Positions 36,722 to 48,340 of a DNA stretch of 64,000 bases are shown here, piece by piece (position 1 is the stretch's first letter; each line of letters begins with the position of its first letter). Position numbers and translations under genes: made by a program. Under the pieces are notes generated by a model, which saw nothing but the letters and a program-made list of their open reading frames with translations, made no database searches and had not been told where the DNA came from. This DNA is from Nephromyces sp. MM_2019 (taxonomy: Eukaryota > Apicomplexa > Aconoidasida > Nephromycida): assembly GCA_015657535.1 (NCBI GenBank), contig JADHZB010001925.1, positions 5,969-69,968 on the forward strand. Direction: 5' to 3'.

Positions 36722-38370
36722 TCAATGATTATAAAGTTGGGACTCTTTAATTAGTTTCTGGAAAACTTTTTCTTTGGTAATAGACTTCAACTTTCGAGGC
36801 ATCAACTTCTTATCCAGGCATACTTTAAATATATCCATTAAGGATTTTAAATCATCCAAGCATGATATAGAGTTAATTAATGGATCAAAGGCTTTTAGGA
36901 GACTTTTTGAGTCTTTATCATCGTTGTTTTTACTTTTTAAGCGAAGCTGATTAACACCTAGAGTTGAGATATTTGAAACTAAATCATAAATTAGCAATCT
37001 GAACACACCCTTGTTATATTCAATATCCTTATAATTACTACTCATAGTTTTCACATCTGGCAAAGTATGTCTATTCTGGTAAAAATAAAAACATCAAAAT
37101 TTGCTAATTTAACACTGTCATTAGCTTTAAAATTGAACTAAGTAGATTGCCTACCTTTCCCTTTCGATTAATGTGTATTTTATAGTCTTTGGGACTATAA
37201 GACTCAACCTCATGGTGGGCCTTATTTTTGATAGCTAGCTTCCAAGCTTTTAAAAACCCATATCTCCCAACAGAATAACTTCGTGAAATAATCTCACCAG
37301 AATCCAGTTTTTTTCTCCAGCACCAACTGTTTTTATGTTTATGCCAATAAATGTTGGGGACTAATGGCATCTGTTGAGCCACTTGATCTAGAATCCTTGA
37401 ACCTTCAATCGTTTTATGCCTTTTTGAAACGAGTTCAGCTTCGTCGATAAATTTTATTTGGCCATAGGGAATGTCTGGATAAATTAAATTCGATTCGCTT
37501 TGGGCCTTTGTTTTGTTCGAATTTTTCATTTCCGTCTCTCTGGCTCCTTTTTTGTTGGCTCCATAATTATCTATTTGACAAAATTTTTGGCTCGTATTTG
37601 ATTTCCTATTAACCAAAATTAAATTAGAAATGATAGATATTTGTATTTAACCAAATTTATCAAGCATCATCATTGTTATTTAAGCTTACCGATTGTTGAA
37701 AGAATCAAAAAAACTATTAATTGAAAATATTTGAGATGGGTCTCCTGTTGTAAAGAAAAGAATTCAAAAGATTGTTGCTTTATTTCAAGTTATTACTGAG
37801 CTTACTTGTCATTAAGTGCTCCTTTTGTCTATCTTTAAACTTAAATATAGGGTAAACACCTTTTGAAATATTTTTAGATGGCATAGATATCTTATCTACT
37901 TTGTCACTTTTAGAAGAATGTGTGGTTGAGCAATGTCCTTCCGAACATGAGCTATTTTCACTTGGCAAGGCTGTAGCTATTGAATCAGCGAGACATCCAT
38001 TTATATCTAAATCTATTTGGTCATTTTTAATTAAAGATTTAAGTTTATTTATATCAACTTCATATCCCAAATTTCCCATATCGGGTATGGCTTCAGATTT
38101 AGAATTTATATTCCCCACCTTGCTTTGCCTAAATTCAATAGCTAGCCTTCTAGCTCCATTAAATCCATACTTACTCACTGGAAAATGTTTTTGAACTTGC
38201 TTTCCATTTTCATTTTTCCAATAAGTTATCCATCTAATTTGGTTGTGGTCAAACGTTAAGCCCTGCACTTTTCCTAATTGCTTCGCTAAGGCACAATATA
38301 TTTTTCTTTCTTGCTGTGAAATCCCGCCCCTAATTTTGCTTGAATTATTTTTAACTTTTTCCCCAATCAT
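36722..38370 (-). CDS. ApiAP2 transcription factor with two AP2 and an ACDC domain
   Basis: ApiAP2 proteins are the main sequence-specific transcription factors of apicomplexans. Four exons (38370-37806, 37744-37690, 37605-37155, 37075-36722) join in phase to 474 residues. AP2 domain 1 is at about residues 37-82, with IRWITYWKNENGKQVQ and the helix start FPVSKYGFNGARRLAIEF. AP2 domain 2 is at about 291-336: NIYWHKHKNSWCWRKKL, then SYSVGRYGFLKAWKLAI. The conserved W and the YGF..A..LAI helix are present in both. The C-terminal 95 residues (from GVFRLLIYDL, about 380) match the ACDC (AP2-coincident, mainly C-terminal) domain. A second short exon (55 bp) is needed for the frame. Target DNA and stage cannot be inferred. 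Confidence 0.9.
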
Positions 38371-39341
38371 TCTGTTTTAGTAAGGAAAAATTCACCTCAC
38401 TAGTTACATTTAAACGGCTTTTCAAAATCAATATTAAAAGACTTTTTCGAATATTATTTATATTTAAGGTGTGTATAGATCACCACAAACTTCATGAGTG
38501 CTATAGAAAAGAAATCTGATTAGTTAAAAGTCTTATCTCTATGCTATATTCTATTGCATTAAGGAGATAAATCCAACGTCTTATTACCATTTAGTGACAT
38601 TAAATTAGTTAAAAAAAAATCAAAGCTTTGAATATTACTAAAATCTTTTTATAGGAGTATAGGTTTGCAGAGTTTTGTTCAAAAATTTGGTATTTACGAT
38701 AGCATAGAAGCTGATAAATGGCCATCATTTTCATAAAGCATTGATTACATATTCATTTGAATAGATAGGAATAAAATTTTCTAGTTTTAAATCTCAATAA
38801 TATTAAGTTTTACATCTAGACTTAGCTCAAGAGCATCTTTATCAAATAGTCTAAAGCTCTTAGGCTAGGGAAATTTTTCAGTAATAATTGAAACTCTTTC
38901 TAGTATATCTTTTTAATTTGAAAATCTATTAGAGAACCCTGTATAACTCGTCCTACTTTGGAACAGAATTTTCAATTAAAGCAGAAAAAAGTCAAATACT
39001 CTTTGCTTTGCCTAGTTTTAGGAGACTAAAAAGGTATTCAGTGTTTTTATTTTCAATTCACAAAAAGTCGTGTTCGTGAGAGAAGGGTTTTAAATGGCTA
39101 AAAACTTAACAGAATTTAGCTTATTAAATGTGGCTTTGTTTTTGTCGGTAGTTTAATAATAAGCTTCGAATGGAGTACTTGTTTTTATGTTATTTTTTAA
39201 AGGATATAAAAGCTTAAAATACCTTTCAACTCTAAGAACCTTTATTTTGATAAGTTTTTAATTTAAAAGTTAAACAATCCATATTACTGGATTTTTTGAA
39301 GATGTGAAACTAGAAAATTTTAGTATTCTTCAATTAGCCGA
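38371..39341. other. Intergenic AT-rich region
   Basis: About 1 kb with no gene, repeat or motif that I can support. It should include the ApiAP2 promoter. Confidence 0.6.
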
Positions 39342-39836
39342 TTAACTGTCCACTGTAGGTAATGATTTTGCTATTAGCACACAGAATTGGTCATAATCTA
39401 ATTTGTTTTCTTGTCCACCAGATCGAAGGAGTAAAGCTGCAGTGTCATAACTCATTTCGATTGACAATAAAGTGGAGAACTTTACTATATCATCAATAGT
39501 TATGAAGCCGTCCTTATCAGAGTCAATAAAACAAAATATTTCAGATAAAGTAGTCTTCAAGGGCTTTTTGAGTTGGAGGTCCAAGAAGGAAATAAAACAG
39601 GGTAAATCAAAAACCAAGGAGCTTGTGTCAAACCCTAATTTGGCCTGCTTACTACCTGCGCCTTGGATCTCAAGGATTAACTTTTTAACCTCGGACTCAT
39701 TGGCTGGCCTTTTCAATATTTGGTTGAAGAAATTACTTAAATCCTGAAATCCAATTTTACCATCCTTATCCAGATCAAGATTTTCAAAAACTGATTTAAA
39801 GTGCTTTGGCTCAGTTCTCAATTTTTTATTTTCCAT
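39342..39836 (-). CDS. EF-hand calcium-binding protein
   Basis: Intronless, 164 residues. The layout resembles calmodulin/centrin, with two recognisable EF-hand loops: DLDKDGKIGFQD (about residues 21-32) and DSDKDGFITIDD (about 107-118). Two degenerate hands complete the pairs, one in each half. Positions 1, 3 and 5 of both good loops are Asp and position 6 is Gly, as required. Position 12, normally Glu, is Asp in both, which usually weakens Ca2+ and favours Mg2+. The linker contains a Gly/Lys insertion (GAGSKQAKLG). It is too diverged to be calmodulin itself; a specialised sensor is likely. Confidence 0.85.
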   Translation of the reverse strand: MENKKLRTEPKHFKSVFENLDLDKDGKIGFQDLSNFFNQILKRPANESEVKKLILEIQGAGSKQAKLGFDTSSLVFDLPCFISFLDLQLKKPLKTTLSEIFCFIDSDKDGFITIDDIVKFSTLLSIEMSYDTAALLLRSGGQENKLDYDQFCVLIAKSLPTVDS

Positions 39837-40393
39837 TTTAAAAATTGTGATGGAATTATGCTTCAGAGTGCTAACGAATTTATTATCGATATCACAATAA
39901 TTTTTAAAAATTTATTTGCAGACGAGAGTTGAAGGTAATTCATATAAAGAGGAACAAAAGGCATGTTTTCCTGTGAAATTGAAATTATAAATATAAGGAA
40001 CTCTATTTTACCGCTTTTTAAAACTTCTTGAGGAGTAGTTTTACTAAGCTTTTGTGATTAAAGTGAGATATTATAAGACCTTCATATAACGATAAATTTT
40101 AAAACTGAAATTATGTTTGATTAAAAATTGAAATGGAGGATTTTTACAAATGAAAAAGTGGAAAGCTGCGTAATAGGAGGAATTGCGTAGCTATCTAAAA
40201 CTTGTAAACCATACCAAGTTGTTAAAACTAAGGGTTAAATTTTTAAAGGTCAACTTTATTTCTATAATACCGATTGTTTTTTTTTGTTGAAAGTTATAAA
40301 CAAAGCAAGCTATTACTTATTTTATTGCGTATTGCTGAACTTGCAAAAGCTTTACAACAAAAATTGACCCTCCATAAAAATGAAACAAACTAC
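39837..40393. other. Intergenic AT-rich region
   Basis: No feature recognised on either strand. Confidence 0.55.
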
Positions 40394-41049
40394 TCATAAA
40401 TCCTTCAATAAGGAGTTTAATATCTTCAATTCTACCTTATCAGAGTACTTTCTTTCTTTCTGTAATCTTGATCTTGCTGCTTTATCCTCCTGAGGGCTTA
40501 ATTTAAGCTCAAAATTTAGATTATTTAAATTTTAGACCTTTTTAGCCCTTTCAAGCATTTCATTCGCGAATTTAAATCTTCTCTCTTTTCTTCGAGCTTT
40601 ATTAAAGCCGAACACAGCATTATCATAATTCTTCAGCTCCTAGTTTAATTCTATCTCAAAATGTAGCTCATGAAGCAAACTATGTGACAAACTTTTACAA
40701 ATCCGATGGCCTCAGAATCAAGTTTGACAGCTAAGAGCCCAAAAGAAAACTGAAAATTTAACATTAGGATTAAAAGAAAAACTCCATAAGAATTCCAACA
40801 CATTTGCCTTATCATGTAATTTAAGAATTTACTATATTGTTTTGAGCATCTGAATTATTAACGTGGAGAGTTTTTGGTAAATTAATTTTCCTTTGATCCT
40901 ATTAATGTATGTACATTTCTAGCTATTTTTTGTGACGTTATTACTTTTTTAAAAAAAGTTCAAATAAGATCAGAAAAAATCTTGAAATGCTTTAAAAACC
41001 TTGGTCGAGTATTTAGTTCCTTGATTTTCAATTTATCACCAGTGTCCAT
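40394..41049 (-). CDS. Short basic coiled-coil protein, unknown
   Basis: This gene is pieced together from small exons, all of them too short to stand out alone. The clearest are 40650-40550 (ELKNYDNAVFGFNKARRKER then RFKFANEMLERAKK) and the last exon, which reads LKLSPQEDKAARSRLQKERK and ends LLKDL with TGA at 40394-40396. These two join in phase 0 across a 40-odd bp intron. An upstream exon gives FGLLAVKLDSEAIGF. The start at ATG 41049 (MDTGDKLKIKEL) and the second exon near 40890 are tentative, because more than one splice choice fits. The protein is highly charged and helical. No family was recognised. Confidence 0.5.
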
Positions 41050-41350
41050 ATTCTATCTGAGCCTCGATATCCAATGCTATTCTAACCAATTTCGGATTAA
41101 AACCCTCAAAGATAAATTTACTAAAGTAGATTCAAATTTCTATCATCTATGACATAGAGTTCTGGTGTTTAATCAATTTGAAAAATTTCAATTAATAATT
41201 TCGACTTTTAAGTCAATTCGAGCTTTGACGAGTGTGATTTTAATTGAAGCATCAAATTAAGATATGTATATTAGTTGTAAAAATTTGTATAGAGATGATT
41301 CAACCCTTTTGTCTAAAATTTGAAAATGTAGATTTCTGAGTTTCATCACA
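41050..41350. promoter_or_regulatory. Divergent promoter region
   Basis: This is a 300-bp AT-rich gap between two divergent genes, so both promoters should be here. No motif was identified. Confidence 0.4.
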
Positions 41351-43447
41351 ATGCAAGCATTGTCATTTTTAAGCGAAATTCCTCAAGCACAGAGTGTTTC
41401 AAATAGTGCCGTAAGCAATTTAAAACCTCAAGATGTTGATGCTACAAGCGGATATCACCATTCTACATCACAAGTTGCAAAAGAGCAAATTCCGAGTTTT
41501 AGCAGTAGTGTAGAATCACCAAGACTTAAGGTTTTTCGAGGGATTTCAAAGGCATCAGAATCAAGTGGGTTACGTTAGTAATTACTTGCTTAAGTTAAAA
41601 AATTTTATCATAGAATTTTATAACATGAGCTTGTTTTTCAATCAGGTTTGAAGAGCAGCCAAGACAAAGCTTTACAGTGGGACTTAAAAAGCTCTGGGAG
41701 TACTACCTACAATCAGGGTGAACAAATTTTGATGAATCAGGATGAAATTTCCGCAATACAATTCGATACCGAACGTGTTTCTTTAGATAATAATTTTGAA
41801 AAATTGGGCGAGAATAAAATTAAAACTAAACTTAAAATAATGTCCCAGACGATAGTTATCCTTAATAATACTATTTGCAATCTTCGTAAATTATACCATG
41901 CGTCACGAGATTTGACACAATCTCGTAATGAACAAATATCTATTTTTAAGAAAGAGTTGAACGAATCACATAGGGAATTGGAAAATAAGAATGAGGAAAT
42001 GAAGAATTATATGCCTGTTGAAACAGCCAAAAAAATCGCATTTTCCGCAATGAAAAAAGGCTTAGCTTTAGAGATAATAAGAAAAGTTGTTTTTTCAATT
42101 GTCGATGAAAAGTCTAAAAAAAGATATTTTCTTAACAAATTACTCAAATTCAAGAGATTCATTCCTGAATATGAGAGAGATCAGAATTTTTGTTCATTAC
42201 GCAAAGAACAACTTTTTCTTTTGCAAGAGAATGAAAGATTGTTAAGTCAAGTTAGGATTAAGATATACCTTTTAGAAGAACTAGCTTGATTAGCTGTATA
42301 ATTTTCAGGTTAATTCATTCAAAAATATAAATTATGACGATATGGACTTGTCTGGAGATAGTTCTTCTAGAGTAAAAAATTTTTAAGCATAAATCTTTGT
42401 TTTGGGTACTTTTTTCTGACACATGTTGATTTTTTTAAGGAAACTGCTGATCTGAGTAATAATCCAAGAGTTGTTAAGGGTGTCAAATCTGATACAAGGC
42501 TACTATGTACTTGTATAAGCTCTGTATTAAAAAAAAAGTTGATGAATGCCTTTTTAAGGTTAGTTTAAATAGTTCTAATTGTCAGTTATAATTGTTAATT
42601 TCCTTATTGATATTAGGCTTATGATTATGGGTACGTCAGAGTTCGAGCAAGAGCTCATGGAAAAAAAAGAAGAACGTCGAGAACTTAAAATAGAATTTCC
42701 TGTCAAAGTATTAAGCAAGATAATTTGGTTAATTTAGAGTTTTCAGCTCTTTTTAAAAGATGAAATAGATTGATTTTATATTTTTATAGGGCAAGGAATA
42801 TGATTTCAAAATTTCATGGATTCTATGCTTTTATAAGAAGTTCGTATTTTGGTAAGTTTTTTAAAATAGATATCTGGTGAAATGATTCCCAATGACTATA
42901 GGGTTGATTCACAGATGAGAAGAAAATTGTGGAAAAAATGCAAAATGCAGAAAGATTCATTAGTTCCCCACCTCAAGAAGTTTTGCAGCCTTCTGAAGTT
43001 TGTAAGCCAAGCATCCATATAACACATTTAAATGATAAATATAAAAATAAATATGAAATGAAATTGTTTGCTAATGGCAATTATCTGAACAATGATTTTC
43101 CCAAAATTTTTATACCTGACTACTACACTAACTTACCTTCTTTGAAAGCTGCAAGGAGTGGTGCAATGTATATACCATTCAATAACTCCAATGAAATAAA
43201 TCTTCTTCTTAAAAGCTCAACTGGTGAATTTCCTAATAGAGATCTAAGTGAATTTCAATTAAATGATCTGTGTATAAACTCTTCAACTCGAAATATTTCT
43301 AATCCTCAGGCTGAGGAAAGTATGAAACGAGAATTAAATCAACAATTATTAAAAAGATCTAATCAAAATGAAATCAACTCAAATCAAGAAAAATTGATGG
43401 AAACGCTAGCTAAGTTTCCAGTTGGATCAGGTGCAACATATTCATAA
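41351..43447 (+). CDS. Large coiled-coil protein, unknown
   Basis: Starts at ATG 41351 (MQALSFLSEIPQAQSVSN). Exon 1 is a Ser-rich, disordered segment ending near 41566. Exon 2 (about 41646-42250) holds a helical, coiled-coil region, with ILNNTICNLRKLYHASRDL and KKELNESHRELENKNEEMKN. A more globular stretch follows: SAMKKGLALEIIRKVVFSI. Small exons near 42310, 42440, 42620 and 42790 add short helical pieces. The last exon, from about 42915, is Asn/Ser-rich with no domain and ends at 43447. About 560 residues in all. It resembles structural proteins of basal bodies or the apical cytoskeleton only in general composition; I assign no family. Confidence 0.7.
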
Positions 43448-43747
43448 TGGCGTTTCCTTAAGCTCAATCAGAAATCTTCTATAATATAATTACATAGCAA
43501 AAGTTAAAGTCTTAAAAACAAAAAATATGAAGTCTTATTAAGTTGTATATTTGCTTTAATTCGATAATAGAGGTTTTCGGCTCTTCTGTTTTAAGTGAAA
43601 AGATTTTCCTTTATTATTTGACTAAATAAAAAAAGAAATGCCACTTTTTAAATATTTTTATCAATAAATTCTTTAAACCTGTCTGAAACTGATACAATAT
43701 TAAATTAAGGTTGCTCGCCAGAGTTTAGATAGATTTCGACAATTCTT

Positions 43748-44566
43748 TTAAGTGCGTCGCATGATTTTACGAATAAGTTTGCATGCCCAGTAAAGAGAAA
43801 TTAACTGAATAGATAAAGCTCCGAACTTTATAATGAAATGTGATCTTTTGCTTGAAAAAGTGAGAAAAGTAGCAAGAGGACCTAAGACCAATCTTCCGAG
43901 AAGAAAATTTATAGAGAATATTTTCTCAGAGAAAAATTTTGTGAGTTTTAGGCAATTTAGTAATTTTGAATACTCGACAGAGTCGTAGTCGATGGGTTGG
44001 TGACCGAATTGAGATTTATCTATTTTAACAAGAGTGTCCAATGATTTCAAGTAATGCTTCACACAGGATCTTAAGTGTAGGAAAGGGGTGGATCCCTCTG
44101 AAGCTATCATAGCCAAGCATATATCGCTTGCAAACTTGTTGGTATATAAACAGAATCCAAGGGTTAGTATTGAGAAAATATGGTGCAAGATCATAGAAAT
44201 TTGACCATAAAAAGATTCGTAGATCGTGTCATATATCATATACGAGAATGAAAAACACATTAAAATATCCTCAAAATGATTATTTAGAGTTCCCGGCCTG
44301 TAATCATATTTGTAGATTAAGTAAACACTGCTGAAAAATGAAATTATCGAGTGTGTTGATGATAAAATTTGATTATTCAAATTTTCAGGATGATCTAGAG
44401 CGTAAGTGTCATGATCTTTACGAGAGTAAATGCAAATCCTCTTGTTATGTGTGCAAAGGGAGACCATCATGTGATAGCCAGCTATAAAAAAAAGAAAAAG
44501 TACACAAGTTATAAATAAATGTGTATGAGTATTACTGGTTAAGCTTCCATCTAATAAATTTTCCAT
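43748..44566 (-). CDS. TLC-domain multipass membrane protein
   Basis: Single exon, 272 residues. It fits the TRAM-LAG1-CLN8 (TLC) domain family, whose members handle ceramide and other lipids or fatty-acid traffic in the ER and plasma membrane. Typical pieces are STHSIISFFSSVYLIYKYDY in the first conserved block, FSFSYMIYDTIYESFYGQ with the conserved Asp, and ILHHIFSILTLG with the double His. The closest type is the TLCD/TMEM56 group rather than ceramide synthase, because the catalytic Lag1 motif is not seen. Six or seven hydrophobic segments are visible. A loop with VKIDKSQFGHQPIDYDS is an insertion compared with the usual family. Confidence 0.82.
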   Translation of the reverse strand: MENLLDGSLTSNTHTHLFITCVLFLFFIAGYHMMVSLCTHNKRICIYSRKDHDTYALDHPENLNNQILSSTHSIISFFSSVYLIYKYDYRPGTLNNHFEDILMCFSFSYMIYDTIYESFYGQISMILHHIFSILTLGFCLYTNKFASDICLAMIASEGSTPFLHLRSCVKHYLKSLDTLVKIDKSQFGHQPIDYDSVEYSKLLNCLKLTKFFSEKIFSINFLLGRLVLGPLATFLTFSSKRSHFIIKFGALSIQLISLYWACKLIRKIMRRT

Positions 44567-45111
44567 TTTTAAAGTCTCAGACCACCATTAAATGAAGTAC
44601 TTTATATGGAGTTTTGTCACTCGCAAGAAGTTATCTATGGTACGCTCAGCTTTGGTAAAATAGGCTTCCAATGGATCACTTGATATCCAATTTTATTAAA
44701 CTTACTTTTAAGTACAAAACTGTTTTAGCTTTTGATTATTAAATCATTTTAAATATTATTTTTATTCTCAGCTTTTAGAAAAATGACTTTCAGACATTTA
44801 ATGAATAGCTCTTTGAATCATATATAATTATTATATTCTTAGTAGATGGGTGCTAAATCTAGTTTGATTATGAAATAAAAGTTTAATTGTTATAAAACTA
44901 TTTGTTACATTGTCTTGTTATTTTAATGATTCTTATTATCGGGTAAAATTTTTTTACAAAATATTAAGTTTTATAATAGCCAATAATTTTTTGCAAATTG
45001 ACTTAAGAGAAAATAGAGAGAGAACTTTATATAATATTATCAATTTCGTTTACTTTGTCTTTTAAAAGTACCTGGAACAAAGATGAAACATATATTCAAA
45101 AACCATATATC
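44567..45111. other. Intergenic AT-rich region
   Basis: Very AT-rich; no feature recognised. Confidence 0.6.
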
Positions 45112-47373
45112 CTAGATCAATGTATTGCTCATTTGGAATTTATCAAACGAGTCATAATTCACCTCTATTTCATGCAATTTATCAATAACTTGTTTGTCTT
45201 GTGCATCGTAGTACCTATTTTTTAACATTTTATTTTTAAATTAATCTTTCCTAATCCATGTATATAAAGTTGGAAGTAAAAGGCTAATTACACCCATAAA
45301 ATTACCATTGTCTTATTTTTTTGAATGATGAGGCATTCTCATAAAAGCAGTTCGTTAAAGGGTCAAGGTACTTTGCATCGTTGCCGGTTACTATGCATTT
45401 CGGAGATGATTTAACCTCTAATAGACATAAAAATAAGCTCATACTAGTAGTGATTATTTAAACAGTTATTAGCATAAATTATATTAAAGATTTGCTAATT
45501 AAAACAATTTGTTTATTGATCTACCATAAAGGGGTGCATCATTTTGATAATCCTTTGGGACTTTTCCATCGGTGAAAATTAATAGCTCTGGGGAGTCCTT
45601 TGATTCATCACATTTGTAATATTTTGCAGGTGGGTTATTCTTCAAGTCGTATATATCAAAACCTTCATCTATTTCAGCTCTTTTAGCTGTTTCGTCACTC
45701 ATGATTAATCTGTCTGATGCCCAGCTTATCCAAACACTGTAGTGCCCCTGATAACTTCAGTAAATAGAATTACATATTAGATATTCAGAGAATTTAATAG
45801 TAATTAACTAGCAGGTTGTTAGCCCTAAACTTCTAACCTCTGTTTCTTGTACTCTACATAGCGTTTTTTCTCTTCTTCCTAATTTCAATCGAATATGAAT
45901 TTATTAAATACTAGCTAAAGTAAATATACCCTAAATTGATGCCCATTACCCATTCTTGAAGGGCAATAAGTGACTGTTTGTTAAACTCTTCGACTCTTTT
46001 TGCTTCATTTAGATGCTCTTCTTGAGTTGGTTCATATTGAATGGGTTGTGGATAAGATTTAAATTTTTCATGAATCCTTGATCGTTCTAGCTATAAAATT
46101 CATTATGGAAAATCATAAAAAATATATCAATTAGGAAATTGTCAACAAAAGTTCGGCAGGTTTAAATTGCAAGATTTTAGTTTCAGTACACTCTTGAGTC
46201 ATGATTTAAATAATGAATTTTGAATAGAATATCAATAATAAAATATATATTAATGGATCCTACTTCATACCTTGTTTCGTTCCAGCTCTATTTGCATAAG
46301 GGCAACTTCTTTTGATTTTTTTTGAGTGGTTATTCTGGTTTCTATTTTGTCATTAGGTGAACGAGGTGTTTCTGAAAATTATATGGCATCCATATTAGTA
46401 TTTTGCAAATTTTGTGGTTCTTTAATAAAGTTATGTATAATTTTTTGAATTGAATAATTTGCACAAGATTAAAATGTTACCATTGTTTTGTGTTTGCTTT
46501 TCTATTTTAGCTTCATCAATTGTTTTTTTTGGTTTTTTTTTTAATATTAAAGTCTGATTTTGGTAATGAGGTATTTTATGATGTTTGAATTCAAAACATT
46601 TCGCTAAATTACCGCTCTCGTTTTAGCTAGCTTTTTAGCAAGCATTGTTGGGTCTTGGTATACATTTTTCTTCCTTTGGGGTTTTTCAATTTCGATTGTT
46701 CCAGATTCATACTGATCCTCTTCCTAAGATCAAGATTATGAATTAAGAAACTTGATAATGACAAGTGGTTGATCTGGGTAATATAAAATATATAGCTTCA
46801 CGAAAAAAAGGAAAAGCTTTGATTAAGAAATGAAAAGTGATAATGTTGCAGTATCTTTAATTTGACATACTGAACTTTCATCTTTATCAAAGTCAGATGA
46901 AACTATGTCCTTGTATATAGCTTCCCCTTCGGAGCACACATATTCTTCGTCATTTTTTTCCTCATTCCAAGTCTCATGTTGCCAAAATTCATCTTCGTCA
47001 TTGTTAATTACAGTGGTGTATCTGTGTTGAAAATAAGGTATTGTTTCAACTATTTTTAAATTTAAAGAGCATTTTAAAAAATTGTAATCAGAACAAAAAC
47101 AGTTTGCTAACTTGGCAGCAAATGTGAATTCAAAGAAGGCTACATATTTTAAGCTAGTCTGACCGAAGAGGGTGAATTTGATGGAGGGCTTTATTATTGT
47201 AAATCTTACCTATTAGCTCTGGTTTTACGGTGAGGTAGGTCTATTGCAATACCAACTTCCTCTTCTTCTGAGTCATCCTCTGAGTGAGATAACTCAGATT
47301 CATCTCCTGAAGGATAAGATTTATTGGAATCAGGTTCGGATTTGCATGGAGATTCTATTGTAGAGGTTTCCAT
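45112..47373 (-). CDS. VPS72: YL1/VPS72 (SWC2), histone H2A.Z exchange subunit
   Basis: YL1 is the SWR1/SRCAP complex subunit that grips H2A.Z-H2B for exchange into nucleosomes. The N terminus starts METSTIESPCKSEPDSNKSY and runs into an acidic region. TRANRYTTVINNDEDEFW and DIVSSDFDKDESS parallel the family's GNR..KLL...DEF and VDSDFD histone-binding segment. The middle exons are basic coiled coil (KKKPKKTIDEAKIEKQTQN, then RIHEKFKSYPQPIQYEP). The YL1_C domain is clear near 45310-45420: CIVTGNDAKYLDPLTNCFY, matching CPVTHKPALYRDPVTDIPY in animals. It ends with a short helix and DSFDKFQMSNTLI. Exon phases agree at the junctions I checked around the YL1_C domain. Middle exon edges are approximate. 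Confidence 0.88.
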
Positions 47374-48340
47374 TTCTACTATTACTAGCAGTTCAATCCT
47401 CTTGGTTCGCCCAATGTTTTTTTAAAAATTTGAGAGGTGAATAAATAGAGTTAAAAAGACTATGTTTAATTGTAGAAGCAACTCACGAGATTGAATCATA
47501 TTAATAAACAATTTTATCCAAACCAATGGTTTGGATCTTTTACTTATTAATTGAAATAAATATCAACAATATCATAGTACAAGTTATGTTTTTACTATTT
47601 AATCTTGTATATTACTATGTAAAGTTAATAAATAATCAATTTTTGTGTTTATGAGACTTATTTCAAGCACTAGGAGTATAGAAACAAGATGTTATTTTAT
47701 AAATAGGTACACTTTTTCTCACGTTGGGTTTTATGATAATTCTTTGATTAAGGTTAAGTTTATAAAGGTAGGGTTTTCTTAGTGATAAAATAAGACTATT
47801 AATTGTATTATTGTATTGTATAATTAGAAAATGTGTTTGTTAAAATACTTGAAAAATCTTATTAATTAAAATGAAAAGTTTAGTTTAAAAAATAATAGTG
47901 TCCTTGATAAATGATTTACATTAATAGGTAACTCTGTGTATTTATGATTTGTAATAGATTGGCTTTGAATGTTTTTATAAATCAGTTATTTGGAAATTTG
48001 AAAAATGTTATTCTGTAGACTCCATAATGAAATAGATCAAAGAAGTATAATTTTGATCAGGAGAATGTTGATAGGAATTAAAGTTGCACTAAGCGTCATT
48101 TTCATTTAAAGTGATAATGAAAATTGCGAGTGTAAATTTGAACAAATATAGAAAGAGGCCAGTTGTATTATACTTATTTATAGCATAGTGTTGAATATAA
48201 ACATTTCAGATTGGCAACTTTAAGACTATTAAACACAAAATTTAACTAACTAATGTGTTGAATGTACATTTCAATAGTGCCAAAATTGCTGACTTGTGAA
48301 TTAGCATAGAATTAAAATTATAAACATAAAAAGGTTATAA
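47374..48340. other. Intergenic AT-rich region
   Basis: Nearly 1 kb of AT-rich sequence with no gene or repeat seen. It should contain the YL1 promoter and the 3' UTR of the transporter gene. Confidence 0.6.
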
